Source: SZUA-368 sp028533045
Lineage (GTDB): Bacteria > Spirochaetota > Spirochaetia > DSM-2461
Length of the DNA: 64,000 nucleotides
Assembly (NCBI GenBank): GCA_050031985.1
Contig: JBNAIG010000043.1
Coordinates: forward strand, 1 to 64,000
Direction of reading: 5' to 3'
Shown: in pieces, positions 1 through 6,991 of the stretch
Layout of the letters: every line of letters begins with the position of its first letter
Numbering within the stretch: the first letter of the stretch is position 1
Program-made: the position numbers and the translations under genes
The notes under the pieces: generated by a model
Told to the model about the DNA's origin: nothing
The model's database searches: none
Seen by the model: only the letters and a program-made list of their open reading frames with translations

Positions 1-57
1 CGAGTCCTCTTCTGGGCAGCAATAGAGACCAACTCAATCGAGTTGGTCTTTTTTTTA
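1..57 (+). ncRNA. 3' end of an upstream copy of the tandem structured RNA
   Basis: These bases are identical to 216-272 and hold the 3' strand of the closing stem (4-16) followed directly by the terminator hairpin (26-49) and a T-run. The rest of this copy lies outside the window. I first read the opening bases as a tRNA T-arm and acceptor, but the second copy lacks the TTC of a T-loop, so a tRNA is unlikely. Confidence 0.45.
26..57 (+). terminator. Rho-independent terminator of the repeat RNA, copy 0
   Basis: There is a perfect 10-bp stem, AGACCAACTC (26-35) with GAGTTGGTCT (40-49), a 4-nt loop, and eight T residues (49-56). The stem works in both directions, but only the + strand has an immediate T-run of this quality. 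Confidence 0.85.
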
Positions 58-87
58 TTTACAACGGTGAAATTCATTACTTAAAAT
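58..87 (+). promoter_or_regulatory. Sigma70-type promoter of the intact repeat RNA
   Basis: The -35 is TTTACA (58-63), followed by an 18-bp spacer and the -10 TAAAAT (82-87). The expected start, about 7 nt downstream, falls at position 94, which is exactly the first base of the 13-bp closing stem. That coincidence is the main reason to believe both the promoter and the RNA. Confidence 0.55.
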
Positions 88-91
88 ACAT

Positions 92-272
92 CTCCCAGAA
101 GAGGACGAGATCCGAAAGCCACGCCGACCGAACAGGGAGGATCAGGCCACAGGAGGTGGCCGACAGTGGCTTGACGGGCCCGGAACGAGGAGCCAGGACG
201 GCGACGACTGGAGGGCGAGTCCTCTTCTGGGCAGCAATAGAGACCAACTCAATCGAGTTGGTCTTTTTTTTA
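92..272 (+). ncRNA. Candidate structured noncoding RNA, intact copy
   Basis: The 5' strand CCCAGAAGAGGAC (94-106) is perfectly complementary to GTCCTCTTCTGGG (219-231), closing a body of about 138 nt. Inside are AAGCCAC (116-122) with GTGGCTT (166-172), and GGCCAC (145-150) with GTGGCC (156-161), whose loop is AGGAG. The two GCCAC and two GTGGC segments can swap partners, so two folds are possible. A terminator (241-272) follows and a promoter precedes. There is no convincing reading frame. I do not recognise the class: it is not 5S rRNA, tRNA, SRP RNA, tmRNA or RNase P RNA by its conserved motifs. Function is unknown. Confidence 0.6.
241..272 (+). terminator. Rho-independent terminator of the intact repeat RNA
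   Basis: Identical copy of the terminator at 26-57: a 10-bp stem, 4-nt loop and T-run, starting 10 nt after the end of the closing stem of the RNA. Confidence 0.85.
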
Positions 273-302
273 TTTACAACGGTGAAATTCATTACTTAAA
301 AT
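273..302 (+). promoter_or_regulatory. Second copy of the repeat-RNA promoter
   Basis: TTTACA (273-278), 18-bp spacer and TAAAAT (297-302), duplicated with the repeat unit. Because the RNA copy behind it is truncated and has no terminator, transcription from here could run on into the LytTR gene at 537. Confidence 0.4.
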
Positions 303-306
303 ACAT

Positions 307-417
307 CTCCCAGAAGAGGACGAGATCCGAAAGCCACGCCGACCGAACAGGGAGGTGAATGGGAATACTTGGAGCATTCTAGGCCACAGGAGGTGCCCGA
401 CAGCGACTGACGGGCCC
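307..417 (+). repeat. Truncated, diverged third copy of the repeat RNA
   Basis: Bases to 355 are identical to the intact copy (the shared block is 216-355 versus 1-140). A 27-bp unrelated stretch follows, then a degraded match (382-417) to 145-180. The 3' strand of the closing stem and the terminator are missing, and GGCCAC no longer has a perfect partner, so this copy should not fold like the intact one. From 418 to 500 I see no feature beyond AT-rich sequence. Confidence 0.55.
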
Positions 418-508
418 ACTCCTACCTTTCTTTCATTGATTTCTTACAACCTGAAAAACAAAATCCGCATCTTAGGCTAATTTTTCGAAACATGTAAATT
501 TTTTGGAG

Positions 509-530
509 TATACTCGTTTTAACCAAGGAG
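509..530 (+). promoter_or_regulatory. -10 box and ribosome-binding site of the LytTR gene
   Basis: TATACT at 509-514 is a good -10 but has no clear -35 at the right distance. AAGGAG at 525-530 is a strong Shine-Dalgarno 6 nt before the ATG at 537. Confidence 0.4.
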
Positions 531-536
531 CCAAAA

Positions 537-986
537 ATGAAAGTTATCGTAGAGAATCTGGCGGAGAATAGGGAAAGTGAAGTCATCATTCGATACCACA
601 CTAGGGATGAGTCTGTCCGCAGCCTACTCCGATTTTTAGATCATTACGATTTAAAAGTCTTTGGAGAATATGAGAAAGATAAATATATTCTCAATCCCGA
701 CGCCATTCTCTACATAGACTCTTTGAACCATAAAATCTTCATCCATACCAAAGGGAAAATCTATGAAAGCAAACGGAAGCTTTATGAGTTGGAAGAGGAT
801 CTGAAAGATAAACTCTTTTTTCGAGCATCCAAATGGATGATTCTCAACATTGATAAAATCGTTTCGGTTAAGGCTATGTTTGACGGCCGTTTCGAAGCCA
901 CACTGGAAAATAAAGAGAAAGTCTTTATTTCGCGCAAATATGTCCCCACCCTAAAGGAAAAACTTGGGTTGGCAAGGAGAAAGTAA
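537..986 (+). CDS. LytTR-family DNA-binding response regulator (stand-alone)
   Basis: This 149-residue protein binds DNA through a LytTR domain that fills about residues 50-149, including the typical FRASKWMILNIDKI segment and the C-terminal RKYVPTLKEKL. There is no receiver domain; the first 45 residues are a short alpha/beta extension found in LytTR proteins that pair with DUF3021 membrane proteins. The next gene is exactly such a partner and starts 1 nt after this stop. In characterised LytTR/membrane-protein pairs the membrane partner antagonises the regulator and the regulator activates its own operon; that role is inferred here. The start is set by AAGGAG. Confidence 0.85.
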   Translation: MKVIVENLAENRESEVIIRYHTRDESVRSLLRFLDHYDLKVFGEYEKDKYILNPDAILYIDSLNHKIFIHTKGKIYESKRKLYELEEDLKDKLFFRASKWMILNIDKIVSVKAMFDGRFEATLENKEKVFISRKYVPTLKEKLGLARRK

Positions 987-987
987 A

Positions 988-1431
988 ATGGATTTATGGA
1001 AACACTACAAAAGAATGTTTTGGGATGTCTGCCGGATCTGCGGACTATTTTTTCTTATCATGACGGTTGTCACAACCTTGAAGGGAAGGGAGATCCTAAC
1101 GCCTATTAATCTTTGGCAGATAGCGCTCCTTGGGGCTACTTTAGTATTCAGGAGTGAATCCCTCATCAATTTCCATGGCCTTGAAGAACACACCATGCGT
1201 CAAAACTATTTTATCAGCTCCCTATTGGCCGATGGAACACTTTTGATCCTACTCTACTATTTTACCCCGGGGGGACAGTATTTCGTTGGAAAGGGGTGGC
1301 ATATTCTGATAATTTATGTCGTTTTCAAAAGCCTTTTTTATCTACTAATATATCTAAAATACCTTCTTGGCGCCCGTGAGATAAATAGATTAATCAAAGA
1401 GAGGAAACAAGACGATAGGGCAAAGGTTTAA
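988..1431 (+). CDS. DUF3021 family four-helix membrane protein, partner of LytTR regulator
   Basis: The protein has 147 residues with about four hydrophobic segments: CGLFFLIMTVVTTL near the N-terminus, NLWQIALLGATLVF, SLLADGTLLILLYYF and ILIIYVVFKSLFYLLIYL. This matches DUF3021 proteins in length and layout. It starts at the ATG at 988, one base after the LytTR stop, with AAGGAGA (974-980) inside the upstream gene; the reading frame stays open eight codons further upstream but that start has no binding site. It most likely senses membrane state and inhibits the LytTR regulator, by analogy with other LytTR regulatory systems. The C-terminus is basic. Confidence 0.75.
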   Translation: MDLWKHYKRMFWDVCRICGLFFLIMTVVTTLKGREILTPINLWQIALLGATLVFRSESLINFHGLEEHTMRQNYFISSLLADGTLLILLYYFTPGGQYFVGKGWHILIIYVVFKSLFYLLIYLKYLLGAREINRLIKERKQDDRAKV

Positions 1432-1478
1432 ACATATAGAACGGGGGACAACTCTTCTGCCAAGCACCCTTAGCCCTA

Positions 1479-2567
1479 TTAGTCTGTATTATTTGGGGCC
1501 TCATGGTACACCCACCTGTTCTTCCCGGTATCTTTCGCTTCATAGAGGGCCTTGTCTGCCCATTGAATCAATTTACCATAATCATCCATAGACTCATCAT
1601 AGCTGACGCCCCCCATACTGGCGGTAACGGCGATCTCACTACCGTCGGGAAGGGGGAATTTCCTATCATTAATACTACCCAGTAATCGATTCAAGCTTTT
1701 CTTGTTTTTATCAAAAGTCGTACAGGGCAAAAGAATAATAAATTCTTCTCCCCCGAAACGCCCCACCACATCAACCTCTCTGGTCTGAGATACTAACAAC
1801 TCCCCAAAAGTCTTCAACACTTCGTCTCCCGCAAGGTGGCCATAGCTGTCATTGATATTTTTAAAATTGTCAATATCCACCATAATAACAGATAGGGCGA
1901 GTCCATAGCGACGACTCTCATTAAAAAGCTGTTCAATCCGCTCGTTTATATATCTCCTGTTGTACAATCCTGTCAGGGGATCCTTAAGGGAGATCTGTTT
2001 GAGCGAATCATGAACTTTCCTCATATCACTGGTAAAAAGATATAAAAGGTAAAGCATTCCCAGGATTGATGAGAGCATAATAATCAAACTGAGAACCTGC
2101 GCCTCCCCCGAAGAGAGGGGATAAATAAGATCTATACGAAAGGTTGTCATATATCCTAAAAGAAACAACCCCACCGATGCTAAAATTGTGAAAATCTTAA
2201 ACCCTGTCAGCCTATAGTGGGAAATCATAATACAGATAAAGGGAATGACTAAAAAATAGATATGAAGACCGGCAGCCCTGTCAAAAAAGCAAAAAGAGTA
2301 GAAAGAAACCTGAAAGATAAACAACCAAAGAACTCCATAACGGGATAGGAACTTGAAATTGTTTTTTATCCAGAAAAAAGTCAATGAATATAAGCCAATC
2401 ATGACAAGATTGACGTAAACAGGAGTCGTCTTATGAATGAGAAATATAAAAAGAAGTATAAAAAGGATCGATCCCCCTATGGCTGCGATGGCTAAGGCCT
2501 TAAGAAGACGTTTCTCCTGATTATCAAAATCATAACCCAAACCATCATGGAAATCGTTATTCAACAT
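1479..2567 (-). CDS. Membrane-bound diguanylate cyclase (GGDEF)
   Basis: This enzyme makes cyclic di-GMP from two GTP. About six membrane helices occupy residues 20-185 and form an uncharacterised sensor; the GGDEF domain follows, starting at LTGLYNRRYI. The active-site loop is GGEEF (about residue 272) and the inhibitory I-site RxxD (REVD) lies five residues before it, so the cyclase is probably active and product-inhibited. I place the start at the ATG at 2567 because the predicted transcription start is that same A. The frame is open back to a TTG at 2603, but that codon is part of the -35 box. There is no Shine-Dalgarno for either start. Confidence 0.85.
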   Translation of the reverse strand: MLNNDFHDGLGYDFDNQEKRLLKALAIAAIGGSILFILLFIFLIHKTTPVYVNLVMIGLYSLTFFWIKNNFKFLSRYGVLWLFIFQVSFYSFCFFDRAAGLHIYFLVIPFICIMISHYRLTGFKIFTILASVGLFLLGYMTTFRIDLIYPLSSGEAQVLSLIIMLSSILGMLYLLYLFTSDMRKVHDSLKQISLKDPLTGLYNRRYINERIEQLFNESRRYGLALSVIMVDIDNFKNINDSYGHLAGDEVLKTFGELLVSQTREVDVVGRFGGEEFIILLPCTTFDKNKKSLNRLLGSINDRKFPLPDGSEIAVTASMGGVSYDESMDDYGKLIQWADKALYEAKDTGKNRWVYHEAPNNTD

Positions 2568-2574
2568 GAAAGAT

Positions 2575-2603
2575 AGTATAGCCCTATCGGGATCGGTTTT
2601 CAA
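2575..2603 (-). promoter_or_regulatory. Promoter of the diguanylate cyclase gene, giving a leaderless mRNA
   Basis: On the minus strand TTGAAA (2603-2598), a 17-bp spacer and TATACT (2580-2575) make a near-consensus promoter. The +1 expected about 7-8 nt after the -10 is position 2568-2567, the A of the ATG. Confidence 0.6.
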
Positions 2604-2614
2604 TAAGACTGGGC

Positions 2615-2834
2615 TTACATTCCTTCGACTAACTTCGCCGCCGCCCCTTTGTGTTTATCTATCAATTCCGGGATGCCCAACCCCAGAATCTGCCCATCCC
2701 AAAACCTTTTCGGGGGTAATAGGCCCTGCAGGCGCTGTAAGTAGAGCGCCTGCAGGGCTTCGTACATCATATTTGCCCCCATCATTGGAGGCCGATCCGT
2801 CCACCCCAAGCCCTACGATATAAGTCTTCTCACT
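2615..2834 (-). pseudogene. Frameshifted remnant of an 8-oxoguanine deaminase-like amidohydrolase
   Basis: Three reading frames together spell the C-terminal third of an amidohydrolase of the SsnA/8-oxoguanine deaminase/hydroxyatrazine hydrolase group. Near 2820 one frame gives YIVGLGVDGSASND, the family signature that carries the metal-ligand Asp. A second frame then gives NMMYEALQALYLQRLQG, a third gives ITPEKVLGW near 2710, and the second resumes with KGAAAKLV, equivalent to the family's GKAADLV. The rest of the gene is absent; the remnant ends against the stop of the neighbouring beta-helix gene. It is dead DNA and indicates recent loss of a purine-salvage or purine-repair enzyme. Confidence 0.75.
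2723..2758. repeat. 14-bp perfect inverted repeat inside the pseudogene
   Basis: GCCCTGCAGGCGCT (2723-2736) pairs with AGCGCCTGCAGGGC (2745-2758) around an 8-nt loop. There is no T-run on either side, so it is not a classical terminator, although it could still stop transcription between the converging messages. Confidence 0.5.
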
Positions 2835-5465
2835 TCAATAGGTGGACGTCTCATCCATATAGATTCCAGCCAAACCGCTCTTACCATAAAGGGTACTCTT
2901 ATTGATAAGGGCAACATTTTCCCCGTTACGGTCCGCCCGATTTCCGCTAAATCCGGTCCCCGTCAGCTTCAGGTTACTGCTTTCATAAATATACAGAGCC
3001 CCGCCGTCCACACCGGCCCGGTTTTCTTCAAAAACGGAATCTTCCACAAGCACAGAGGAGAAAATATCCGTCGTAGAGCTCCAGTCGGCATCAATCAGCT
3101 GAATATCAGTCTCGTTGGGAATAGACTGGGAAGCCCGGTCAATCACATAAACCGCCCCGCCGGAGGTTCCCGCTTCATTATCCACAAATCGGCTGTCCTT
3201 AACGGTGGCCATGGAACCGTAATCCACAAAGAGCGCCCCGCCCTTGTAACGTACGCTGTTTCCTTCAAAGCTACAGTCCTCGTACAGGCTATTCACCCCG
3301 CCCCGGTCTACGGTCGCCCCGCCGTAATTGGCTTCGTTATCGTTAAACTGGCAGGAAAGAAAGACGGGATTTCCCCCGTGATAGGTATAAACGGCTCCCC
3401 CTTCCTGAGCGTAGTTTTCGTAAAAAACGCACTCCTCAAAGGTCATATCAAAGCCCAAAGTAGGCTCCAAGTCCGGTCTCACACGATAGCCTCCCCAATA
3501 GTTGAGCACAGCGCCCCCCTTGTTGTCGTACACTTCGCCCCCGGCTCCGTCCGCATATCCGCCGGTGATGTAAAGCCCGTTCAGAACGGCTTCGTCTGCT
3601 CCGATAAGGACATGGTAGCTGTTGTCTTCGGCCGAATCGGGATTTCCGATGTTACCGGACAAAACAGTCTGATTCGTGCTGAGGTTTCTCTGATCAAGAC
3701 TGACTTCACTGCCGGAAAATCCCCCGTACAGTTCAACCCCGTCTCTTAGAATAAAGGAGTCGGCCCGCTCCGCACCGGAAAGATAGGTTCCTTCCCCTAT
3801 CCAAACCTGTACGGCCTCGCCGGTAGCCTCATAAATCAGCCCGGCCTGGTCCATGGTCTCCTGCAAAGAGCCGGACGCGTCCTGCCAGCTCTTACCGCTC
3901 CCGTCGGCCCCGCTTAGAACGAACAGAACAGAGCTGCCCGCCAGGGAAGAATCGGCCTTGGCCCTGTTTTCCCGGTCCAGAATCACCGGTTCGTAACCAG
4001 CGGCCAGCTCCTGAACATAAGCGTAAAGGGCCTCCACCTCTTTCGTCGTTCGGCCGGCGGCGGCTTCTGCATCGTAACCTATCCGGTCGCCCTCAATTCC
4101 CGCTGTAGCCAGAATAGAAGCGGCGGGGTAGTTAAAATCACCCGCCTTGGGGTCGTTAAAATCGGGCTCACCAGTAAGGACAGCGGTACCCACAGCGCCC
4201 CCTTCCACGAGGGAGTAGGAAACGGAGGTGTAGCAGTCGTTCCAGTTGTAAATGCTCGCCTCGTCTTCGGCACACACATTACCCCAGATAATGGAGTTTA
4301 CCAGAGTGGGATCGTTATTGGGTCCCGTTCCCTGATAGAGAGCGGCACCGGCAGCGCTCGCTTCATTTCCGTAAAAAGTGCTGTTGTAAATAACCGGGTT
4401 GGAGCTTCCGTCATTCCCCATGCCCGCCCCGGACTGGGCAAAGTTATTGGTAAAGAGGCAGTTTATCAGGTAGGGAGAGCAGCCAAAATCATCGTAAATG
4501 GCTCCCCCCTTACCGTTTGTACAGCTGTTACCATCAAAAACCGTATCCACAAAGAGAGCGCTTCCCCCCATATCAATGGCCACACCGCCTCCCCGGCCAG
4601 AGGCCACATTATCGGAGATAGTACAGTTAATGAAATAGGGCATTACCGCTTCCCCGCTCACCTTCGTCGGGCCTACGCCGTTACCTACAATGTAAACACC
4701 ACCGGCCTTGCCCGATTCGTTTCCGGTAATAATACAGTTGCGAATGGTGGGAGAGACCTGCCAAATCTGGATTCCCGCGCCCAGACCGGGAGTGCCTTCC
4801 TGGGAGAGAACCGCCTGGGGAGTCATGTGTCCTACCGATGAGCCTGACTGTCCTGCGGTTCCGGAAGCTCTATTAGCGCCAGACTGTCCGGCGGGAGCGT
4901 TGCCCGGGGCCCCCTGAGGAGGAGCACCCATAGGCCTGTTGCCCGCCTGTCCTGCTCCAGCAGACTGGCCTCCTGCCATGGGACGATTCCCCTGCCCTGC
5001 TCCGGCAGCCTGCCCGCCGGAACCGCTTCCGTATCCGCCTGTAATGGTAAATCCATCCAAAACGGCGTTGGCCGCTTTAACAACTGTCTTGATATTATCA
5101 TCTTGCCGGCGAGGCATTCCTATTTCGCCGGAAAGGACTGTCACGTTCTTTTCCCAGTCCCGCTCGTCCCGGGAGCTCTCATCCCCGGAAAACCCGCCGT
5201 AAAGATCCACTCCGTCCTTCATTTGAAAGCTGACGCTTTGATCCGTTTCGGAGGGATAATAGGTTCCGGCTGCCACCCAAATCTCTTCGCCCGCTTCGGC
5301 GGCTTCAAGAGCCTCGGTTAAGCTGCTGTAGGCAGTCTCCCAACTGGAGCCGTTCCGGCTTCCGTCGCTCCGGGAATCGACATAAAGAATTCCCTCCGGA
5401 TCTCCCGATGCACTCAGATGCATGAGAACTGTTAACAAAATAAGGATTAGACTGGTTTTCTTCAC
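2835..5465 (-). CDS. Secreted right-handed beta-helix surface protein with internal duplication
   Basis: The 876-residue product has a signal peptide (MKKTSLILILLTVLMHLSAS) and two homologous halves. Each begins with a module carrying G(T)YxxxxxxxxxSFxxxDGVxLYGGFSG and a VLSG(E/N)IG turn, then runs into Pmp-like beta-helix coils rich in GGAVY, GGALF and NSTFYGN-type turns. A low-complexity Gly/Ala/Gln/Pro linker (about 147-215) interrupts the first half. This layout matches polymorphic outer-membrane and choice-of-anchor surface proteins, which serve in adhesion or polymer binding. No catalytic motif, anchor or autotransporter barrel is visible. The ATG at 5465 is preceded by a GAGGTAAGAAGAG-type purine stretch. 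Confidence 0.75.
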   Translation of the reverse strand: MKKTSLILILLTVLMHLSASGDPEGILYVDSRSDGSRNGSSWETAYSSLTEALEAAEAGEEIWVAAGTYYPSETDQSVSFQMKDGVDLYGGFSGDESSRDERDWEKNVTVLSGEIGMPRRQDDNIKTVVKAANAVLDGFTITGGYGSGSGGQAAGAGQGNRPMAGGQSAGAGQAGNRPMGAPPQGAPGNAPAGQSGANRASGTAGQSGSSVGHMTPQAVLSQEGTPGLGAGIQIWQVSPTIRNCIITGNESGKAGGVYIVGNGVGPTKVSGEAVMPYFINCTISDNVASGRGGGVAIDMGGSALFVDTVFDGNSCTNGKGGAIYDDFGCSPYLINCLFTNNFAQSGAGMGNDGSSNPVIYNSTFYGNEASAAGAALYQGTGPNNDPTLVNSIIWGNVCAEDEASIYNWNDCYTSVSYSLVEGGAVGTAVLTGEPDFNDPKAGDFNYPAASILATAGIEGDRIGYDAEAAAGRTTKEVEALYAYVQELAAGYEPVILDRENRAKADSSLAGSSVLFVLSGADGSGKSWQDASGSLQETMDQAGLIYEATGEAVQVWIGEGTYLSGAERADSFILRDGVELYGGFSGSEVSLDQRNLSTNQTVLSGNIGNPDSAEDNSYHVLIGADEAVLNGLYITGGYADGAGGEVYDNKGGAVLNYWGGYRVRPDLEPTLGFDMTFEECVFYENYAQEGGAVYTYHGGNPVFLSCQFNDNEANYGGATVDRGGVNSLYEDCSFEGNSVRYKGGALFVDYGSMATVKDSRFVDNEAGTSGGAVYVIDRASQSIPNETDIQLIDADWSSTTDIFSSVLVEDSVFEENRAGVDGGALYIYESSNLKLTGTGFSGNRADRNGENVALINKSTLYGKSGLAGIYMDETSTY

Positions 5466-5544
5466 TCTTCTTACCTCTTGGGATGAATATATGCTCCAAG
5501 AATAAGCTATTTCAAAAGAGAAATCGTCCGAGTAGGTAAAATCG

Positions 5545-5571
5545 GGCTCTATTTAAGCTATTTGGAGAGCC
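5545..5571 (-). terminator. Possible weak terminator between AraC and beta-helix genes
   Basis: On the minus strand GGCTCT (5571-5566) pairs with AGAGCC (5550-5545) and is followed by CGATTTTACC. The stem is short and the T-run interrupted. The 9-mer AAGCTATTT occurs twice here (5504-5512 and 5555-5563) and could be a regulator site for the downstream gene. Confidence 0.25.
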
Positions 5572-5589
5572 GACTTTATAAAATCGGAC

Positions 5590-6735
5590 CTATGAGACTT
5601 GAGAAAGTTCCTTATATAGCTGGGAAGGCGTTTTACCCCACTCCCGTTTGACCGCCTCGTTAAAGGTGGACTTGGAATTAAAGCCGCACTCAAGGCCAAT
5701 GCTTAAAAGGGTGTAGTCGGGAAAACGATTCTCCTCCAGAGCCGTTCGGAATTCCCGGGCCCGAAAACCGTTAACAAAGTGAAAGAAATTCCCTCCCGTG
5801 GCCCGATTAATCAGGCGGGACACCTCGTTACGGTTCATATCAAGCGCTTCGGCCAGCAAAGGAAGATTCAGCTCGCTCTTTAAGTAAAGGGCCGACTCTT
5901 TCATATGGGTCTCAATCTTTTCAAAGGCCGATTGGTCCTCTTCATTCAGGGATGCCCCGCCAGCCTTTTCTTTGCGTTCCCCTGACTCCGGGGGCTCATT
6001 TTCCTTTTTATCCTCCCATTGAACCTGGCTAATCCGGTTTTGCTTAAGCGCAAAGAGGGAAAAGAAGAAAACAAAGACAAGAAGGGCCAAGGCGTGAACC
6101 AGCTGTACCGTATCGGCTTCCCCCGCTCCGGGAATAAGAGGAAATCCTTCGGTCCGATTAAAATGGCGGTTCAAAGGAATGGCCAGCCAAAGAAACAGGG
6201 TAATTCCCAGAAGGGCCTTCATAATATACTCGAGCCAAACCAATTCCAGGAAAAAATCCCTGTAGGAGAGACTCTCCCCCAAGGCTTTTTTATGACGCCT
6301 TAGCTTTATAAGAATAAAGATACTGTAAAAAGCAAAGGAGAGAAGGGTTGTTATACCGTAAAAACGTTTTAATTCAGGGGTAAACCGGGCTCGATTTGTC
6401 CCCCAAAGGGTCACCCCGTTCCATATAAGAAAAGGAAGCAGATGCCAAAGGCCTCTCTTTCCCACTCTTTTCCCTCCCACCGACACCTGGTAATAGTAAA
6501 GAAAGGGTCCCAGGAGAAAAGTCCAATGTTTAAGGGGATTATAATTCATAAAAACCCGAAGTCCCCGGTGGGATTGGGGATCAAGAAATGCCGCAATCAG
6601 GGAAAGGGGAATCAAAGTAAGAACCAAAAAGGCATATCTCCGGGAGACCCTTTTATTCCTTTCCGTAAGAAGTTCAATTAGGGAAAAAAGAGAGATAGAA
6701 ATAGCGGCAATGTTGACAAATTGGCTCAATAACAA
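5590..6735 (-). CDS. Membrane-anchored AraC-family transcriptional regulator
   Basis: The first 230 or so of 381 residues are hydrophobic, with six to seven predicted helices, and the C-terminal 110 residues are an AraC DNA-binding domain with both helix-turn-helix units (LLAEALDMNRNEVSRLI and TLLSIGLECGFNSKSTFNEA) and the closing GKTPSQLYK. A charged linker rich in Glu and Lys separates the two. Such proteins couple a membrane signal directly to transcription. It lies 124 bp upstream of the beta-helix gene in the same direction, so that gene is the obvious target candidate. No Shine-Dalgarno stands out before the ATG. Confidence 0.85.
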   Translation of the reverse strand: MLLSQFVNIAAISISLFSLIELLTERNKRVSRRYAFLVLTLIPLSLIAAFLDPQSHRGLRVFMNYNPLKHWTFLLGPFLYYYQVSVGGKRVGKRGLWHLLPFLIWNGVTLWGTNRARFTPELKRFYGITTLLSFAFYSIFILIKLRRHKKALGESLSYRDFFLELVWLEYIMKALLGITLFLWLAIPLNRHFNRTEGFPLIPGAGEADTVQLVHALALLVFVFFFSLFALKQNRISQVQWEDKKENEPPESGERKEKAGGASLNEEDQSAFEKIETHMKESALYLKSELNLPLLAEALDMNRNEVSRLINRATGGNFFHFVNGFRAREFRTALEENRFPDYTLLSIGLECGFNSKSTFNEAVKREWGKTPSQLYKELSQVS

Positions 6736-6880
6736 AGGACGACTCCTTGGGAAATCATCCCATTATAGGACAATTTTGCGTAAGAGACCAGTTTTTTTTA
6801 CGCGAGAAAAGGGCTCTTTTTTGCAATTTGTATTCATTTTATTTTCTTTACAGAAAAGGATATAACATAGTTTAAGTATA

Positions 6881-6945
6881 GTTGCCAAATTTAAAGTGAC
6901 ATATTGTTGCCAATAAAAAATTATAAAAACTTTCCAATTTGGCAA
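6881..6945 (+). promoter_or_regulatory. TTGCCAA/TTGGCAA operator-like boxes before the mannitol operon
   Basis: GTTGCCAAATT (6881-6891) and AATTTGGCAAC (6935-6945) form an 11-bp inverted repeat with centres about 54 bp apart (roughly five helical turns), and a third half-site TTGCCAA lies between them near 6917. The sites flank an AT-rich stretch and end 46 bp before the mtlA start. A looping repressor or activator site is likely; the regulator is not identified. Confidence 0.45.
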
Positions 6946-6991
6946 CATCCGGATGATAATGAATATATCAAAAGTTAGAGAGGTATGAAAA

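Noticed and set aside
1..18. 3' end of a tRNA (T-arm and acceptor strand followed by a terminator)
   Set aside because: The second copy has GGGCGAGTCC, lacking the TTC of a T-loop, and the same bases pair with 94-106 of the repeat unit as a closing stem.
4..106. MITE with 13-bp inverted terminal repeats
   Set aside because: The same arms pair better in the other direction (94-106 with 219-231) between a promoter and a terminator, and no convincing target duplication is seen.
77..292. Leftward 71-residue reading frame
   Set aside because: It runs through the terminator, promoter and stem of the repeat RNA and shares no family features.
6763..6948. 61-residue leftward frame in the mtlA upstream region
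   Set aside because: AT-rich, no ribosome-binding site, and it covers the operator-like boxes.
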